A stretch of 64,000 nucleotides of DNA from Gammaproteobacteria bacterium. GTDB taxonomy: Bacteria > Pseudomonadota > Gammaproteobacteria > Eutrophobiales > Eutrophobiaceae. The notes beneath the pieces were generated by a model. It searched no databases. It saw only the letters and a program-made list of their open reading frames with translations, and was not told the origin of the DNA. Shown here piece by piece: positions 1 through 9,241 of this stretch (position 1 is the stretch's first letter; each line of letters opens with the position of its first letter). The position numbers and the translations under genes are program-made. Where the stretch lies: contig CANKCB010000007.1 of NCBI GenBank assembly GCA_947480335.1, positions 1-64,000 of the forward strand, read 5' to 3'.

Positions 1-144
1 AAGGATTATCGCACGATGGATATAGCCAAAGCGGACATATTTGACTACATTGAGCGTTTTCACAATCCGCGTATGCGTCGACGAGTTGCGAAGAATGATT
101 TAGAGTTATCAACCTTTTTATAACCGTCCGTGGAATCGGGGTAG
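1..144 (+). pseudogene. 3' end of a decayed IS3-family transposase (OrfB)
   Basis: The open frame from base 1 reads as the C-terminus of an IS3-type DDE transposase: the stretch ADIFDYIERFHNPRMRRRV resembles the end of the rve integrase core of OrfB proteins. The frame stops at TAA 121-123, but the next codons read P-S-V-E-S-G followed by TAG 142-144. From memory, relatives of this subgroup end in a similar QPSV..G tail, so the TAA looks like a nonsense change from a Gln codon. The gene is cut by the window edge, so whether the rest is intact cannot be seen. The element probably ends near base 150, where the sequence finishes in CCCA as expected for IS3 termini ending in CA. Confidence 0.7.
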
Positions 145-168
145 AACCCAAATTTCAATTACCCCGAT
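135..168. repeat. 9-bp inverted repeat at the presumed IS end
   Basis: ATCGGGGTA (135-143) and TACCCCGAT (160-168) are perfect inverted copies separated by 16 bases. They straddle the likely right terminus of the IS relic. They may be part of the IS terminus, or a weak hairpin that shields the downstream gene from IS transcripts. Confidence 0.4.
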
Positions 169-225
169 ATACTGGATGGCCGTGCCGCGGAGGTGCTTCC
201 GCGCCTGCGAGAGGGTGGAGCAGGG

Positions 226-777
226 ATGCGCGCTATCTGGGCGATCTATGCATTTTTGCCCTTGCTGCTGATACCGGGCGCTGTTGGAACCTGGTTTGCT
301 TGTCCGTCCAGCTGCGGACGGATGACACTGGCGCTGGTCTTCTCAATTCTGGGTGCATTGGCTATGTGTCTTGGTCTGATGCGATGGCCCAGTATCCATT
401 GGGAATTGGCAGAGGCCTATGTGCAGGCAGGCACTGAGGCCAGACCGGCTCTTGATGCTGTTTTTAACGGTTTGAACCTGTATCTGGGTAACTATATCGG
501 TGAATTTCTGGGAGAAATGGCACTCGCGATTTTTTTCCTGCTCTCGGGTATCTCGATGAAGGCTGAGACTAATTATCCGAAATGGCTCGCCTGGTCGGGG
601 ATTGTGTTTTCGTTGTTGTTCATGCTGGGTGCATTTCGCAATATTACAGGTGTAGTACAACCGATTGCGGATATAAATAACGGGTTGTTGCCACTGTGGA
701 TGATTGTGCTAGGTGTGGCATTGATCCGGTATTCAAAACGGGACGATACATCGTCCCGTTCGTATGTGCCGGAATAA
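226..777 (+). CDS. Small multi-pass membrane protein, DUF4386-like
   Basis: This 183-residue protein is mostly hydrophobic, with about five membrane spans (near residues 5-25, 35-52, 95-115, 125-142 and 155-170) and a charged C-terminus. The layout and the LYLGNYIGEFLGEMAL region resemble DUF4386-type membrane proteins, whose role is unknown. ATG 226 is preferred over the upstream GTG 193 because GGAG lies about 8 bases before it and a small hairpin covers the GTG. The IS relic lies about 75 bases upstream, so the original promoter or N-terminus may have been replaced; family members are usually somewhat longer. It converges on cysNC. Confidence 0.5.
   Translation: MRAIWAIYAFLPLLLIPGAVGTWFACPSSCGRMTLALVFSILGALAMCLGLMRWPSIHWELAEAYVQAGTEARPALDAVFNGLNLYLGNYIGEFLGEMALAIFFLLSGISMKAETNYPKWLAWSGIVFSLLFMLGAFRNITGVVQPIADINNGLLPLWMIVLGVALIRYSKRDDTSSRSYVPE
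737..760. terminator. Hairpin, likely terminator for minus-strand cysNC
   Basis: AACGGGACGAT (737-747) and ATCGTCCCGTT (750-760) form a perfect inverted repeat with a very short centre. On the minus strand the stem is followed by a run of four Ts, which suits a rho-independent terminator for cysNC, ending 26 bases away. It lies inside the last codons of the convergent membrane-protein gene. Confidence 0.6.
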
Positions 778-785
778 CGAATGCT

Positions 786-2675
786 CTAGCCCAGTATTTG
801 TTTGACTACCACTGCGGCTGCGTCTTCAGCTGATACGCGGGTGGTATCAATTCTCAGCTCCGCTTGTTCCGGCGACTCGTAAGGTGAGTCCACACCGGTA
901 AAGTTCTTCAGCTCACCGGCGCGTGCACGTTGGTAAAGTCCCTTGCTATCGCGTTGTTCGGCAACGGCAACCGGTGTATCGATGAACACTTCAATGAACT
1001 CATCCACACTGAACAGGCGGCGTGCCATGTCCCGATCCGCGCGATACGGTGAAATGGAGGTCACCAGGACGATCAGGCCGGCATCGATCATCAGGCTGGC
1101 AACTTCCGCAATGCGGCGGATATTTTCCACACGGTCGGTTTCACTAAAACCCAGATCCTGATTAAAGCGCTGACGGAGATTATCTCCGTCAAGTATGTAG
1201 GTATGTTTGCCAGCGGCATGCAGTTTCTGTTCGACCAGATTCGCAATCGTGCTCTTGCCGGAAGCTGGCAGGCCGGTAAACCAGAGTACTTTCGGTGTCT
1301 GGCCTTTGGCGGCAGCACGGGTTTGCTTGTTCAGCGTGAACGCATGCGGTGTGACCGTGTTGGCCCGACGCAGCGCCACATCGATCATGCCAGCAGCGAC
1401 GGTATTATTCGTCAGACGGTCGATCAGGATAAAGCCGCCGGTGGTCTTGTTTTCGGTGTAAGGGTCAAATACCAGCGGTTGATCGGTCGAAATTACGACC
1501 GAGGCAACGGCATTCAATGTCAGTTTGTCAGCAGACAGTTTTTCAAATGAATTCACATCCAGTTGGTGATTGATACGGGTGACCGTGGCGTTTACTGTAC
1601 GTGTACCACATTTCAGCCAATAACTGCGTCCCGGCTGCATCGGTTCATCGATCATCCATACCAGTTTGGTTTCGAACTGATCCGCGGCGGTAGCGGGGGC
1701 ATCAGGTGAGCACAGGATATCACCACGGGAGATGTCGATTTCATCCTCAAGCGTCAACGTGATCGCCTGGCTGGCAATGGCCTGCGACAGACTTTGCGTA
1801 TGCAGAATAATGCTTTTGACTTTTGATTCCTTGCCGGAAGGCATGACCCGTACCGTATCACCCACCTTCACGGTACCCGAAGCCAGTGTGCCAGCAAAGC
1901 CGCGAAAATCAAGATTGGGACGGTTGACCCATTGTACAGGCAAGCGCATTGGTTTTTGTCTGGCCGAATCCACGTCAACCGGAACGGTCTCGAGAAATTC
2001 CATCAGGGTAGGACCGGTATACCACGGCATATTTGCTGTGCGGTCGGTAATGTTATCACCTTCCAGTGCACTCATCGGGATCGCGGTCACATGTCGCAGC
2101 CCGAGTTGTTTTGCAAAGGCGTTATAGTCTTTCAGTATCTGGTCGAATACCGCGCGGTCATAGCCAACGAGGTCCATTTTGTTTATCGCCAGTACGACTT
2201 CGTCGATGCCTACCAGCTTGACCAGATTACTGTGGCGGCGAGTCTGTGTAAGAATACCCTTGCGTGCATCGATCAGGACAACGGCCAAATCAGCGGTTGA
2301 AGCGCCGGTGATCATATTACGGGTGTATTGTTCATGACCGGGGGTATCAGCAACAATAAACTTGCGCCGGTCAGTCGAAAAGAAACGATAAGCGACATCA
2401 ATGGTGATTCCCTGTTCACGTTCGGCGGCCAGACCATCTACCAACAGGGCAAAGTCGATCTTCTCGCCCTGCGTGCCCATACGTTTGCTGTCGGCCTCCA
2501 GTGTTTTCAACTGGTCCTCAAAAATCATCTTGCTTTCATAAAGCAGACGGCCTATCAGTGTGCTCTTGCCATCGTCCACACTGCCACAGGTAATAAACCG
2601 CAGCAGGCTTTTGGTTTCGTGCGATTTCAGGTAGGCCTTGATGTCACTGGCTATCAGATCGGAAACATGTGCCAT
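786..2675 (-). CDS. cysNC: Bifunctional sulfate adenylyltransferase large subunit / APS kinase (CysNC)
   Basis: A 629-residue fusion. The N-terminal part is the GTPase subunit of ATP sulfurylase: G1 GSVDDGKST at 31-39, G3 DTPGHEQ near 110, G4 NKMD near 165, followed by beta-barrel domains. The C-terminal part is adenylylsulfate kinase, with P-loop GLPASGKST at 468-476 and the DGDNLR motif just after. It couples GTP hydrolysis to APS synthesis with CysD and then phosphorylates APS to PAPS in the cytoplasm. Its ATG overlaps the cysD stop by one base (TAATG), so the two are translationally coupled. No PAPS reductase or sulfite reductase gene is nearby. NodQ-type proteins share this architecture, so a role in sulfation rather than cysteine synthesis is possible. 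Confidence 0.95.
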   Translation of the reverse strand: MAHVSDLIASDIKAYLKSHETKSLLRFITCGSVDDGKSTLIGRLLYESKMIFEDQLKTLEADSKRMGTQGEKIDFALLVDGLAAEREQGITIDVAYRFFSTDRRKFIVADTPGHEQYTRNMITGASTADLAVVLIDARKGILTQTRRHSNLVKLVGIDEVVLAINKMDLVGYDRAVFDQILKDYNAFAKQLGLRHVTAIPMSALEGDNITDRTANMPWYTGPTLMEFLETVPVDVDSARQKPMRLPVQWVNRPNLDFRGFAGTLASGTVKVGDTVRVMPSGKESKVKSIILHTQSLSQAIASQAITLTLEDEIDISRGDILCSPDAPATAADQFETKLVWMIDEPMQPGRSYWLKCGTRTVNATVTRINHQLDVNSFEKLSADKLTLNAVASVVISTDQPLVFDPYTENKTTGGFILIDRLTNNTVAAGMIDVALRRANTVTPHAFTLNKQTRAAAKGQTPKVLWFTGLPASGKSTIANLVEQKLHAAGKHTYILDGDNLRQRFNQDLGFSETDRVENIRRIAEVASLMIDAGLIVLVTSISPYRADRDMARRLFSVDEFIEVFIDTPVAVAEQRDSKGLYQRARAGELKNFTGVDSPYESPEQAELRIDTTRVSAEDAAAVVVKQILG

Positions 2676-3598
2676 TAGAAATAGCCCTCCTGTTTCTTCT
2701 TCTCCATGCTGGCAGCCGTGTCATGATCAATGACGCGTCCCTGACGTTCGCTGGTTTTGGTCAGCAGCATTTCCTGAATCACATCTTCCAGCGTCGCGGC
2801 AGTGCTTTCAATGGCACCGGTCAGTGGATAGCAACCCAGTGTGCGAAAGCGCACGCTCTTAATCATTGGTTTTTCACCGGGATTGAGCGGCATGCGATCA
2901 TCATCGACCATGATCAGTCCACCGTCGCGTTCCACCACGGGACGTGGTGCCGAAAAGTAAAGGGGTACGATCGGAATCTGTTCGAGATAAATGTATTGCC
3001 AGATATCGAGTTCGGTCCAGTTGCTGATCGGAAACGCGCGGATACTTTCGCCCTTGTGCTTTTTGGTGTTGTACAGGCTCCACAATTCGGGCCGCTGATT
3101 TTTCGGATCCCAGCGATGGTCTTTGGTACGAAACGAGAACACCCGTTCCTTCGCCCGGCTTTTTTCTTCATCGCGACGGGCGCCGCCAAACGCAACATCG
3201 AATCCATGTTTATCCAGAGCCTGCTTCAGCGCCTGGGTTTTCATGATATCGGTGTGGATTTGACTGCCGTGGGTAAACGGGTTGACGCCCTGGGCCAACC
3301 CTTCCGGATTGGTATGCACCAGCAGCTTGAAATCGTGCTCCTTTTGCATGCGCTCCCTGAAACGATACATGTCCTGGAACTTCCAGGTGGTATCCACGTG
3401 CAGCAACGGGAACGGAATTCTGGCAGGATAAAATGCCTTTACGGCCAGATGCAGCATGACGGCGCTGTCCTTGCCGATCGAGTAGAGCATGACCGGATTA
3501 TCCGCCTCGGACACGACCTCCCGCATGATCTGGATCGATTCCGCTTCGAGTCGTTGCAGATGCGTCAGACTGACAGTCTGGGATTGTGTATTACTCAT
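2675..3598 (-). CDS. cysD: Sulfate adenylyltransferase subunit 2 (CysD)
   Basis: This 307-residue protein is the catalytic ATP-pyrophosphatase-type subunit of ATP sulfurylase, forming APS from ATP and sulfate with CysN. The PP-loop reads SIGKDS at residues 40-45, and the downstream [16 protein letters not shown] segment is characteristic of CysD. The length is normal for the family (about 300 residues). It is the first gene of a two-gene cysD-cysNC operon. On the minus strand a TATAAT-like element lies about 140 bases upstream of the start, in the long leader. Confidence 0.96.
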   Translation of the reverse strand: MSNTQSQTVSLTHLQRLEAESIQIMREVVSEADNPVMLYSIGKDSAVMLHLAVKAFYPARIPFPLLHVDTTWKFQDMYRFRERMQKEHDFKLLVHTNPEGLAQGVNPFTHGSQIHTDIMKTQALKQALDKHGFDVAFGGARRDEEKSRAKERVFSFRTKDHRWDPKNQRPELWSLYNTKKHKGESIRAFPISNWTELDIWQYIYLEQIPIVPLYFSAPRPVVERDGGLIMVDDDRMPLNPGEKPMIKSVRFRTLGCYPLTGAIESTAATLEDVIQEMLLTKTSERQGRVIDHDTAASMEKKKQEGYF

Positions 3599-4031
3599 TC
3601 CTGTTATCTCTATATTTCAACAGTAGTGTGTTGCAGGACCGGGGAATTTGTATGTCCGGGAAAACCCGACCCTACACTATGCCGGTCGCGTGGTGAACTG
3701 TACGAAAAAACCGTGAAGGAGACAACTCATAAATGATTATAAGGTTATTATTTTTCAATATGTTATCGACAGCCCGCAGCAGAATGCTTATCAGCTTTAG
3801 CAGATAATAATCCAGTATGATTCATCATCCTGCTATGGGATTTTCTGTGTTTCTGACGTATGCTCAATGGTGTATGAGGTACAGTAAGCAGTCTTTTTAC
3901 TATCAGAGTTGAATCAGGACGGCGATGCCGGTATAGACATGGCCTGACAGATCGAGTCAGTTCGCCGAACCATACGAGAATAAGTTGGACAGGCTGCAAA
4001 AAAAATCAGCGTAGATGAAACATAAGGGGGA
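3599..4031. other. 433-base intergenic region between cysD and the binding-protein gene
   Basis: This region separates two divergent genes and should hold both promoters. On the minus strand, TATAAT (revcomp of 3736-3741) is a plausible cysD -10 element with a poor -35, as expected for activator-dependent cys promoters. A short CGGG-AAAA-CCCG stem lies near 3658-3669. Immediately before the plus-strand gene is a purine-rich AAGGGGG ribosome-binding site at 4024-4030. I recognise no riboswitch or convincing gene here. A 24-codon frame at 3733-3807 lacks support. Confidence 0.4.
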
Positions 4032-5054
4032 ATGATGTACAGCAACTTTAGAACTGTAGTATCGAGATGTCTGCAACTCGTGGTGTTGTTGGTCATTTCA
4101 GGCACATTGCAGGCACAGGCGCGAATCCCGCTGCGCGTTGCTATGGGAGATGTGTCCATCAACAAGGTCCCCTATCTTGTCGCTCTGGACAATGGCCTGT
4201 TTGAAAAGTACGGTCTGGATGTGACATTGCGCCCATTCAGTCGCGACGCAGCAGAGGATCTGGGTGTGTCTACAGATGTGCTGGATAAGATTCCTCCAGG
4301 TGAATATCAGATTTCTATCGGTGGCGGTGCGCCGATGATGGTGGACCGCGCATACAGTTCAGAACCCTCAGACAAAATAATAATCGCGACGACAGACCAT
4401 GTCGTGCACTGGGATATTATTGCAAAACCCGGTATAGACACGCTGGAGGAATTGAAAGGCAAGCGTATCGGGGTGTCCAGCATGGGAGCTTGTACCGGTA
4501 TCGTCATCCAGATCATCGCGGACCGTATGGGCTGGGACGTCGACAAGGATCTGGCCGTGTTGACCGGCAGTTACGGTGTTCGCACACTAGAGAATGACTG
4601 GGTTGATGCACTGGTCGCCTATGATGTGCCCTTGTCGCAGGGAATCTTCGCCGGTTATCAGCCGATGAAGATAGACATGCGTTCCTGGAATGAATCCTAT
4701 CCCTGTAATGGTGTGACCGTCTCGCGTGCTTGGGCAGAGGCGAACAGACCTACGGTAATCGCTTTTCTAAAGGCCGTAGTTGAAGCCATATCCCTGATGA
4801 AACAGGACAGCAAGTACGCGTTCCGTTCCATGCAGAAGTGGTATGGCTTTGATGACCCGGAACAGTTACAGATCATCTATGACGGTGCGGTGGAGATGCC
4901 AAAGCTACCTTTCCCGGCAGTTGCCGGCGTCAAGCGGGTGATGGAACTGTACGATACCGGCCCGATGAACCGCTTCAAGCCGGAAGATTTTTACGACGAC
5001 AGCTATATGAAGGAAATTGAACAGAGCGGCTTTGTCAAAACGCTGTACAAGTAG
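4032..5054 (+). CDS. NitT/TauT-family ABC transporter substrate-binding protein (orphan)
   Basis: A 340-residue exported protein with a signal peptide (hydrophobic core about 16-28, cleavage around AQA-R at 31-32), then a type-2 periplasmic binding fold. The YLVALDNGLFEKYGLDV segment and the GKRIGVSS segment are typical of the SsuA/TauA/ThiY-like superfamily. No permease or ATPase gene is adjacent, so the transporter partner is elsewhere or the protein has a sensory role. The ligand cannot be read from sequence. Divergence from cysDNC makes a sulfonate or sulfur compound a reasonable guess only. Starts at ATG 4032 with AAGGGGG just upstream; the second ATG at 4035 is an alternative. Confidence 0.8.
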   Translation: MMYSNFRTVVSRCLQLVVLLVISGTLQAQARIPLRVAMGDVSINKVPYLVALDNGLFEKYGLDVTLRPFSRDAAEDLGVSTDVLDKIPPGEYQISIGGGAPMMVDRAYSSEPSDKIIIATTDHVVHWDIIAKPGIDTLEELKGKRIGVSSMGACTGIVIQIIADRMGWDVDKDLAVLTGSYGVRTLENDWVDALVAYDVPLSQGIFAGYQPMKIDMRSWNESYPCNGVTVSRAWAEANRPTVIAFLKAVVEAISLMKQDSKYAFRSMQKWYGFDDPEQLQIIYDGAVEMPKLPFPAVAGVKRVMELYDTGPMNRFKPEDFYDDSYMKEIEQSGFVKTLYK

Positions 5055-5069
5055 CCCGCAGCAATAACA

Positions 5070-5100
5070 AAACAGGGGCACGGTCTACGTGCCCCTGTTT
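5070..5100. terminator. Bidirectional rho-independent terminator
   Basis: A perfect 13-bp stem, AAACAGGGGCACG (5070-5082) with CGTGCCCCTGTTT (5088-5100) around a five-base loop. It sits between the convergent binding-protein and ettA genes. T-rich sequence follows on the minus strand (TTGTTATT) and a weaker T stretch on the plus strand, so it probably serves both. Confidence 0.85.
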
Positions 5101-5112
5101 ATTTCATTGAAC

Positions 5113-6777
5113 CTATTGCAGACGCTTGAATCTTAACCGGGTCGGTTTGTCGGCATCGTCTCCGAGACGGCGTTTACGGTCTGCTTCGTAGTCGGCGAAG
5201 TTACCTTCAAACCAGACTACTTTTGATTCGCCTTCAAAAGCAAGTATGTGTGTAGCGATCCTGTCAAGGAACCAGCGGTCATGTGAGATGACCACGGCAC
5301 AACCCGGGAATTCCAGTAGCGCTTCTTCCAGCGCACGCAATGTTTCAACATCCAAATCATTGGTCGGTTCGTCAAGCAACAGTACGTTGCCGCCACTGCG
5401 CAGCAGCTTGGCCAGATGCAGTCGATTGCGTTCACCACCGGATAATTGACCGACCAGTTTCTGTTGATCGCTGCCTTTGAAGTTGAAGCGGCCGCAATAG
5501 GCGCGTGACTGGGTCTGGTACGAACCTATTGTGATCAAATCGAGTCCTTCTGATATTTCTTCCCACACGGTTTTCTTGCTGTTGAGATCATCACGGAACT
5601 GATCGACATGAGACAGTTTGACGGTTGAGCCAATACGGATGCTGCCAGAGTCCGGTTTCTCAGCGTCGACGATCATGCGAAACAAGGTAGACTTACCGGC
5701 GCCGTTCGGGCCGATGATGCCCACGATACCGCCGGGTGGTAAGCGAAAATTGAGGTCGTCGAATAACAGGCGTTCACCAAAGGCCTTGCTGACATTTTCA
5801 AAATCGACAACCTGATCTCCAAGTCGTGGACCAGGCGGGATATAAATCTCGCGTGTTTCGTTGCGTTTCTGGTAATCACTTGAAGCCAGTTCATCGAAGC
5901 GCGCAATACGTGCTTTTGATTTTGCCTGACGACCTTTTGGATTAGCACGTACCCATTCCAATTCTTCTTTCATTGCTTTGGATCGTGCACTTTCAGTTTT
6001 TTCTTCAATTTGCAGACGTTTTTCTTTTTGCTCCAGCCAGGAAGAATAATTACCTTCCCAGGGAATGCCATGCCCCCGATCCAGTTCCAGAATCCAGCCG
6101 GCCACGTTATCGAGGAAATAACGATCGTGGGTAATGGCAACGACGGTGCCAGGATATTCATGTAAAAACCGCTCCAGCCAGGCAACCGATTCAGCATCCA
6201 GATGGTTGGTCGGTTCGTCCAGTAACAACATATCCGGATTTGACAGTAATAACCGGCACAGTGCCACGCGTCGGCGTTCACCACCGGATAGTTTGGTCAC
6301 ATCCATGTCCCAGTCCGGCAGGCGCAAGGCATCGGCTGCAATTTCAAGTTTACGATCAAGATCCCAGGCATCAGATGCATCCAGCTGTTCCTGCAATTTG
6401 CCTTGTTGTTCTATCAATGCATCAAAGTCGGCATTCTCTTCACCAAAGGCGGCACTAATCTGGTTGAACTGATCGAGCAGATCCTTGATCGGTCTGACGC
6501 CATCTTCAACATTACCGCGCACATCTTTGGCCGGATCCAGTTCCGGTTCCTGGGCCAGATAACCGATCTTAATTCCGGCAAGTGGTCGAACTTCACCTTG
6601 TATATCGGTATCCAGACCGGCCATGATGCGCAACAGGGTGGACTTACCGGATCCATTCAGGCCGAGCACACCGATTTTGGCGCCCGGGAAAAAAGACAAG
6701 GATATGTTTTTTAATATTTCCCGTTTCGGCGGTACGACCTTGCCGACACGGAGCATGCTCATTATGTATTGGGCCAT
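5113..6777 (-). CDS. ettA: Energy-dependent translational throttle protein EttA (ABC-F ATPase)
   Basis: A 554-residue cytoplasmic ABC-F protein with two ATPase cassettes and no membrane segments. First Walker [10 protein letters not shown] at 39-47 and signature LSGGERRR near 165; second Walker [10 protein letters not shown] around 356-364 and signature LSGGERNR near 445. The opening residues ([20 protein letters not shown]) and the arm region match EttA rather than Uup or YheS. It binds the ribosomal E site and gates the first steps of elongation according to ADP/ATP ratio. Length equals the E. coli protein (about 555). It is a single-gene unit ending at the bidirectional terminator. Confidence 0.95.
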   Translation of the reverse strand: MAQYIMSMLRVGKVVPPKREILKNISLSFFPGAKIGVLGLNGSGKSTLLRIMAGLDTDIQGEVRPLAGIKIGYLAQEPELDPAKDVRGNVEDGVRPIKDLLDQFNQISAAFGEENADFDALIEQQGKLQEQLDASDAWDLDRKLEIAADALRLPDWDMDVTKLSGGERRRVALCRLLLSNPDMLLLDEPTNHLDAESVAWLERFLHEYPGTVVAITHDRYFLDNVAGWILELDRGHGIPWEGNYSSWLEQKEKRLQIEEKTESARSKAMKEELEWVRANPKGRQAKSKARIARFDELASSDYQKRNETREIYIPPGPRLGDQVVDFENVSKAFGERLLFDDLNFRLPPGGIVGIIGPNGAGKSTLFRMIVDAEKPDSGSIRIGSTVKLSHVDQFRDDLNSKKTVWEEISEGLDLITIGSYQTQSRAYCGRFNFKGSDQQKLVGQLSGGERNRLHLAKLLRSGGNVLLLDEPTNDLDVETLRALEEALLEFPGCAVVISHDRWFLDRIATHILAFEGESKVVWFEGNFADYEADRKRRLGDDADKPTRLRFKRLQ

Positions 6778-6962
6778 GGTATTTCCTGATTATGACAGTT
6801 GTGCAGATTCAGCCTGACATTCTACCTTGCATCGGGCTAGCTTTACACCTGTCGATAACAGGTTTCTGCTATCGGACGCCGGGTGCCAGTCCATGCGGGG
6901 CTGTAATGAACGATCATATGACGTACAATGTGAACTCGACAAATTAATGTTGTCATATCCTG

Positions 6963-8261
6963 ATGATGAATGGACTGATAAATCTGCGAAAAATTGTGGC
7001 CTGCCAACTGATGCTGGCCACGCTGATGTTGTGCTCAACAGGTACACTGGCCCAGGATGCGACCTCGCTATTTAGCCAGTACAACGACCGCATTTACCAG
7101 ATACGAATCATTGAACAGGCCTCCGGTAAACAGGCGGCACTGGGCTCAGGATTTCAGATTGACAGTGATGGCACCATGGTCACCAATTACCATGTCGTGT
7201 CCGAATACACCAATCATCCCGAACGTTACCGTATTGAGTTTGCCGGCTTTGACGGCAGTCACGGTGAACTGGCGCTGGTTGATATTGATGTCATTAATGA
7301 TTTGGCTCTGATAAAAAGACAGGATGTGATGGGTGAGTACCTGCAACTGGCTGATAGTCTGCCCCAACAGGGTGAAGCCATTTATTCTCTGGGTAATCCG
7401 CATGATCTGGGTTTGACGGTGGTACCTGGCACATATAATGGTATGGCTGCTTACAGTCTGTATCAACGTATCCATTTTTCCGGTTCAATCAATCCGGGTA
7501 TGAGCGGCGGGCCGGTACTGAATTCAGCCGGGCATGTTATTGGAGTAAATGTGTCGACTGCGGGCAACCAGATCAGTTTTCTGGTGCCACTGGATCGACT
7601 GGCGGCACTGGTGCAACGTCCGCGCACTGGACCTATCCGTCTGGAAGATATTCACGCCGTCATTACGGCACAATTGTTTGAGAACCAGCAAAAAGTGATT
7701 GGGGATCTGGTGAACAAGGAATGGTTAACCTCACGCTTCAAACAGGCGAACATCCCGAACGAAATTGCAGACTATATACGCTGCTGGGGCATGTCCGGTG
7801 ACAATCCCGATTTATCGTATGAAAATATCATGAGTGTATGTAGTCAGGAAGAAAATATCTATCTGAGTGGTGATTTCACTACTGGTACGGTGGTCTACCA
7901 GTTCAATTGGCTGGAAACCGACAAACTGAATATTTTGCAGTTTTATAATGCCTACCAGACCCAGATTGCCAATGTTTACCCAGATAATACTGCAGCGAAG
8001 GAAGATGTCAGTAATTTCGAATGTCATGAAGACTTCCATGAAAAACAGTCTCAGGCCGGTGATCGTACAATAATCACCAAGGGGACATTCTGTGTGCGCA
8101 AATACAAAAAATATCCGGGCCTGTACGATGTGCTCTATCTTGGCGCAACAGTGAATGAAAACAAGGGCGGACTGGTCAGTCATTTTACCCTGGCCGGTGT
8201 CAGCATGGAAATGGCCCAACAGTTTACCCGCAAATTTCTGGCCAGCATCACATGGAACTGA
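6963..8261 (+). CDS. Secreted trypsin-like serine protease with a novel C-terminal domain
   Basis: A 432-residue protein with a signal peptide (core 10-28, cleavage near A30). A trypsin-like domain follows, with a complete triad: His77 in TNYHVVS, Asp113 in INDLALI and Ser181 in NPGMSGGPV. The catalytic domain resembles DegP/HtrA but there is no PDZ domain. Residues 220-432 match nothing I recognise and carry four cysteines (274, 293, 354, 377), consistent with disulfides in the periplasm. The next gene, an FHA membrane protein, overlaps by 10 bases, so the two are probably co-translated and work together. Start codon is the first of two adjacent ATGs. Confidence 0.8.
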   Translation: MMNGLINLRKIVACQLMLATLMLCSTGTLAQDATSLFSQYNDRIYQIRIIEQASGKQAALGSGFQIDSDGTMVTNYHVVSEYTNHPERYRIEFAGFDGSHGELALVDIDVINDLALIKRQDVMGEYLQLADSLPQQGEAIYSLGNPHDLGLTVVPGTYNGMAAYSLYQRIHFSGSINPGMSGGPVLNSAGHVIGVNVSTAGNQISFLVPLDRLAALVQRPRTGPIRLEDIHAVITAQLFENQQKVIGDLVNKEWLTSRFKQANIPNEIADYIRCWGMSGDNPDLSYENIMSVCSQEENIYLSGDFTTGTVVYQFNWLETDKLNILQFYNAYQTQIANVYPDNTAAKEDVSNFECHEDFHEKQSQAGDRTIITKGTFCVRKYKKYPGLYDVLYLGATVNENKGGLVSHFTLAGVSMEMAQQFTRKFLASITWN

Positions 8262-9202
8262 TCGTCGAGATTACTGACCAGTCAGGTCGAAGTCATCAAT
8301 ACCGCAAAGTGGCGGGCGAAAAGGTGACCATTGGTCGCGCCTGGGACAATGATTTGATTTTGAATGATCCTGCGGTGAATCCTCATCATGTGGTAATTAC
8401 ACAGGATGAAACTAACCGGCTATTGATTACCGATCTGGACAGTCTTAACGGTACCAACAATCCTGACAAGCAACGCATCCAGGGTTCTGCACCGTTGCAA
8501 GTCGGCGAGGAGTATCTGATCGGTAAATCGCGGATCTGCTTCTATACCCCGGATTATCCGGTAGTTGAAACCGTCAAAGTGGCAGATATCGATCATTCGA
8601 TTCGCCTGCTCGATGATACCCGCTTTTTGGTCGGTGCCAGTTTGCTTGTGACCTTGTTGTACGCGGGAGAGCAATGGCTGAATATGTTCAGTGGATTCAA
8701 ATGGCAGGAAATCGCCAATGTGTTACTGGTTGTCTATGCCGGGGTGATTGGTCTTACCCTGTTCTGGGTGGTGATAGGCCGGGTACTGCGACATGAAATC
8801 CAGTTCCGCAAACATTTGACACTGATCCTGATCTTTACTGTGATTCAGTATCTGACCTCCAAGCTATTTGCTCTGATCATGTTCAATACACTGAATATGA
8901 CATTAAGTCTGGCAATGATGGTGTTTTCCGAGTTTGTGCTGGTGGCCGGATTACTCTGGTTTAATCTGTATCTGGCCACTAACCAGACGAATGTACAGCG
9001 CACACGGACAGCGATCATGATCGCCAGTGTTATGATCGCATTGACCCTTTATTCGGAAATTGCTTCTCGTGCCGAATTTTCAGATTCCCCGGATTACATC
9101 AAGGTACTCGTACCACCGGCATTGCAGTTTGGTGGAGGTGTCAGCGAAGACGAATTCCTGTCCGGCGCCAGTAAGGTATTCACCCGACTGGATACCGAGT
9201 AA
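8252..9202 (+). CDS. FHA-domain membrane protein
   Basis: A 316-residue protein. Residues 1-100 form a forkhead-associated domain: GR at 28-29, the PHH segment at 44-46 and SLNGTN at 64-69 match the phosphothreonine-binding loops, although the usual Ser before the His is replaced. About five membrane spans follow between residues 117 and 265, ending in a roughly 50-residue tail. The N-terminal FHA domain should be cytoplasmic and could read Ser/Thr phosphorylation. It overlaps the protease gene by 10 bases, which suggests a membrane-anchored pair linking a cytoplasmic signal to periplasmic proteolysis. No Ser/Thr kinase gene is in the window. Confidence 0.75.
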   Translation: MELIVEITDQSGRSHQYRKVAGEKVTIGRAWDNDLILNDPAVNPHHVVITQDETNRLLITDLDSLNGTNNPDKQRIQGSAPLQVGEEYLIGKSRICFYTPDYPVVETVKVADIDHSIRLLDDTRFLVGASLLVTLLYAGEQWLNMFSGFKWQEIANVLLVVYAGVIGLTLFWVVIGRVLRHEIQFRKHLTLILIFTVIQYLTSKLFALIMFNTLNMTLSLAMMVFSEFVLVAGLLWFNLYLATNQTNVQRTRTAIMIASVMIALTLYSEIASRAEFSDSPDYIKVLVPPALQFGGGVSEDEFLSGASKVFTRLDTE

Positions 9203-9241
9203 TCAAATGTGCCCTCTGTGGCAAAACCAAAAATTACTGAT

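Noticed and set aside
193-225. GTG start giving 11 extra residues to the membrane protein
   Set aside because: A hairpin (186-203) covers the GTG and GGAG is placed correctly for ATG 226; the extra residues (RLREGGAG) are polar and unlike a membrane protein start.
2669-3736. Long plus-strand frame across cysD
   Set aside because: It is wholly antisense to the well-supported cysD gene, has no ribosome-binding site and its composition (many His, Phe, Arg) is that of a reverse-frame shadow.
3733-3807. 24-codon frame in the cysD/binding-protein gap, possible leader peptide
   Set aside because: A purine-rich AAGGAG lies too far upstream (about 11 bases) and there is no attenuator-like hairpin or runs of a regulatory amino acid. 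It is better treated as chance.
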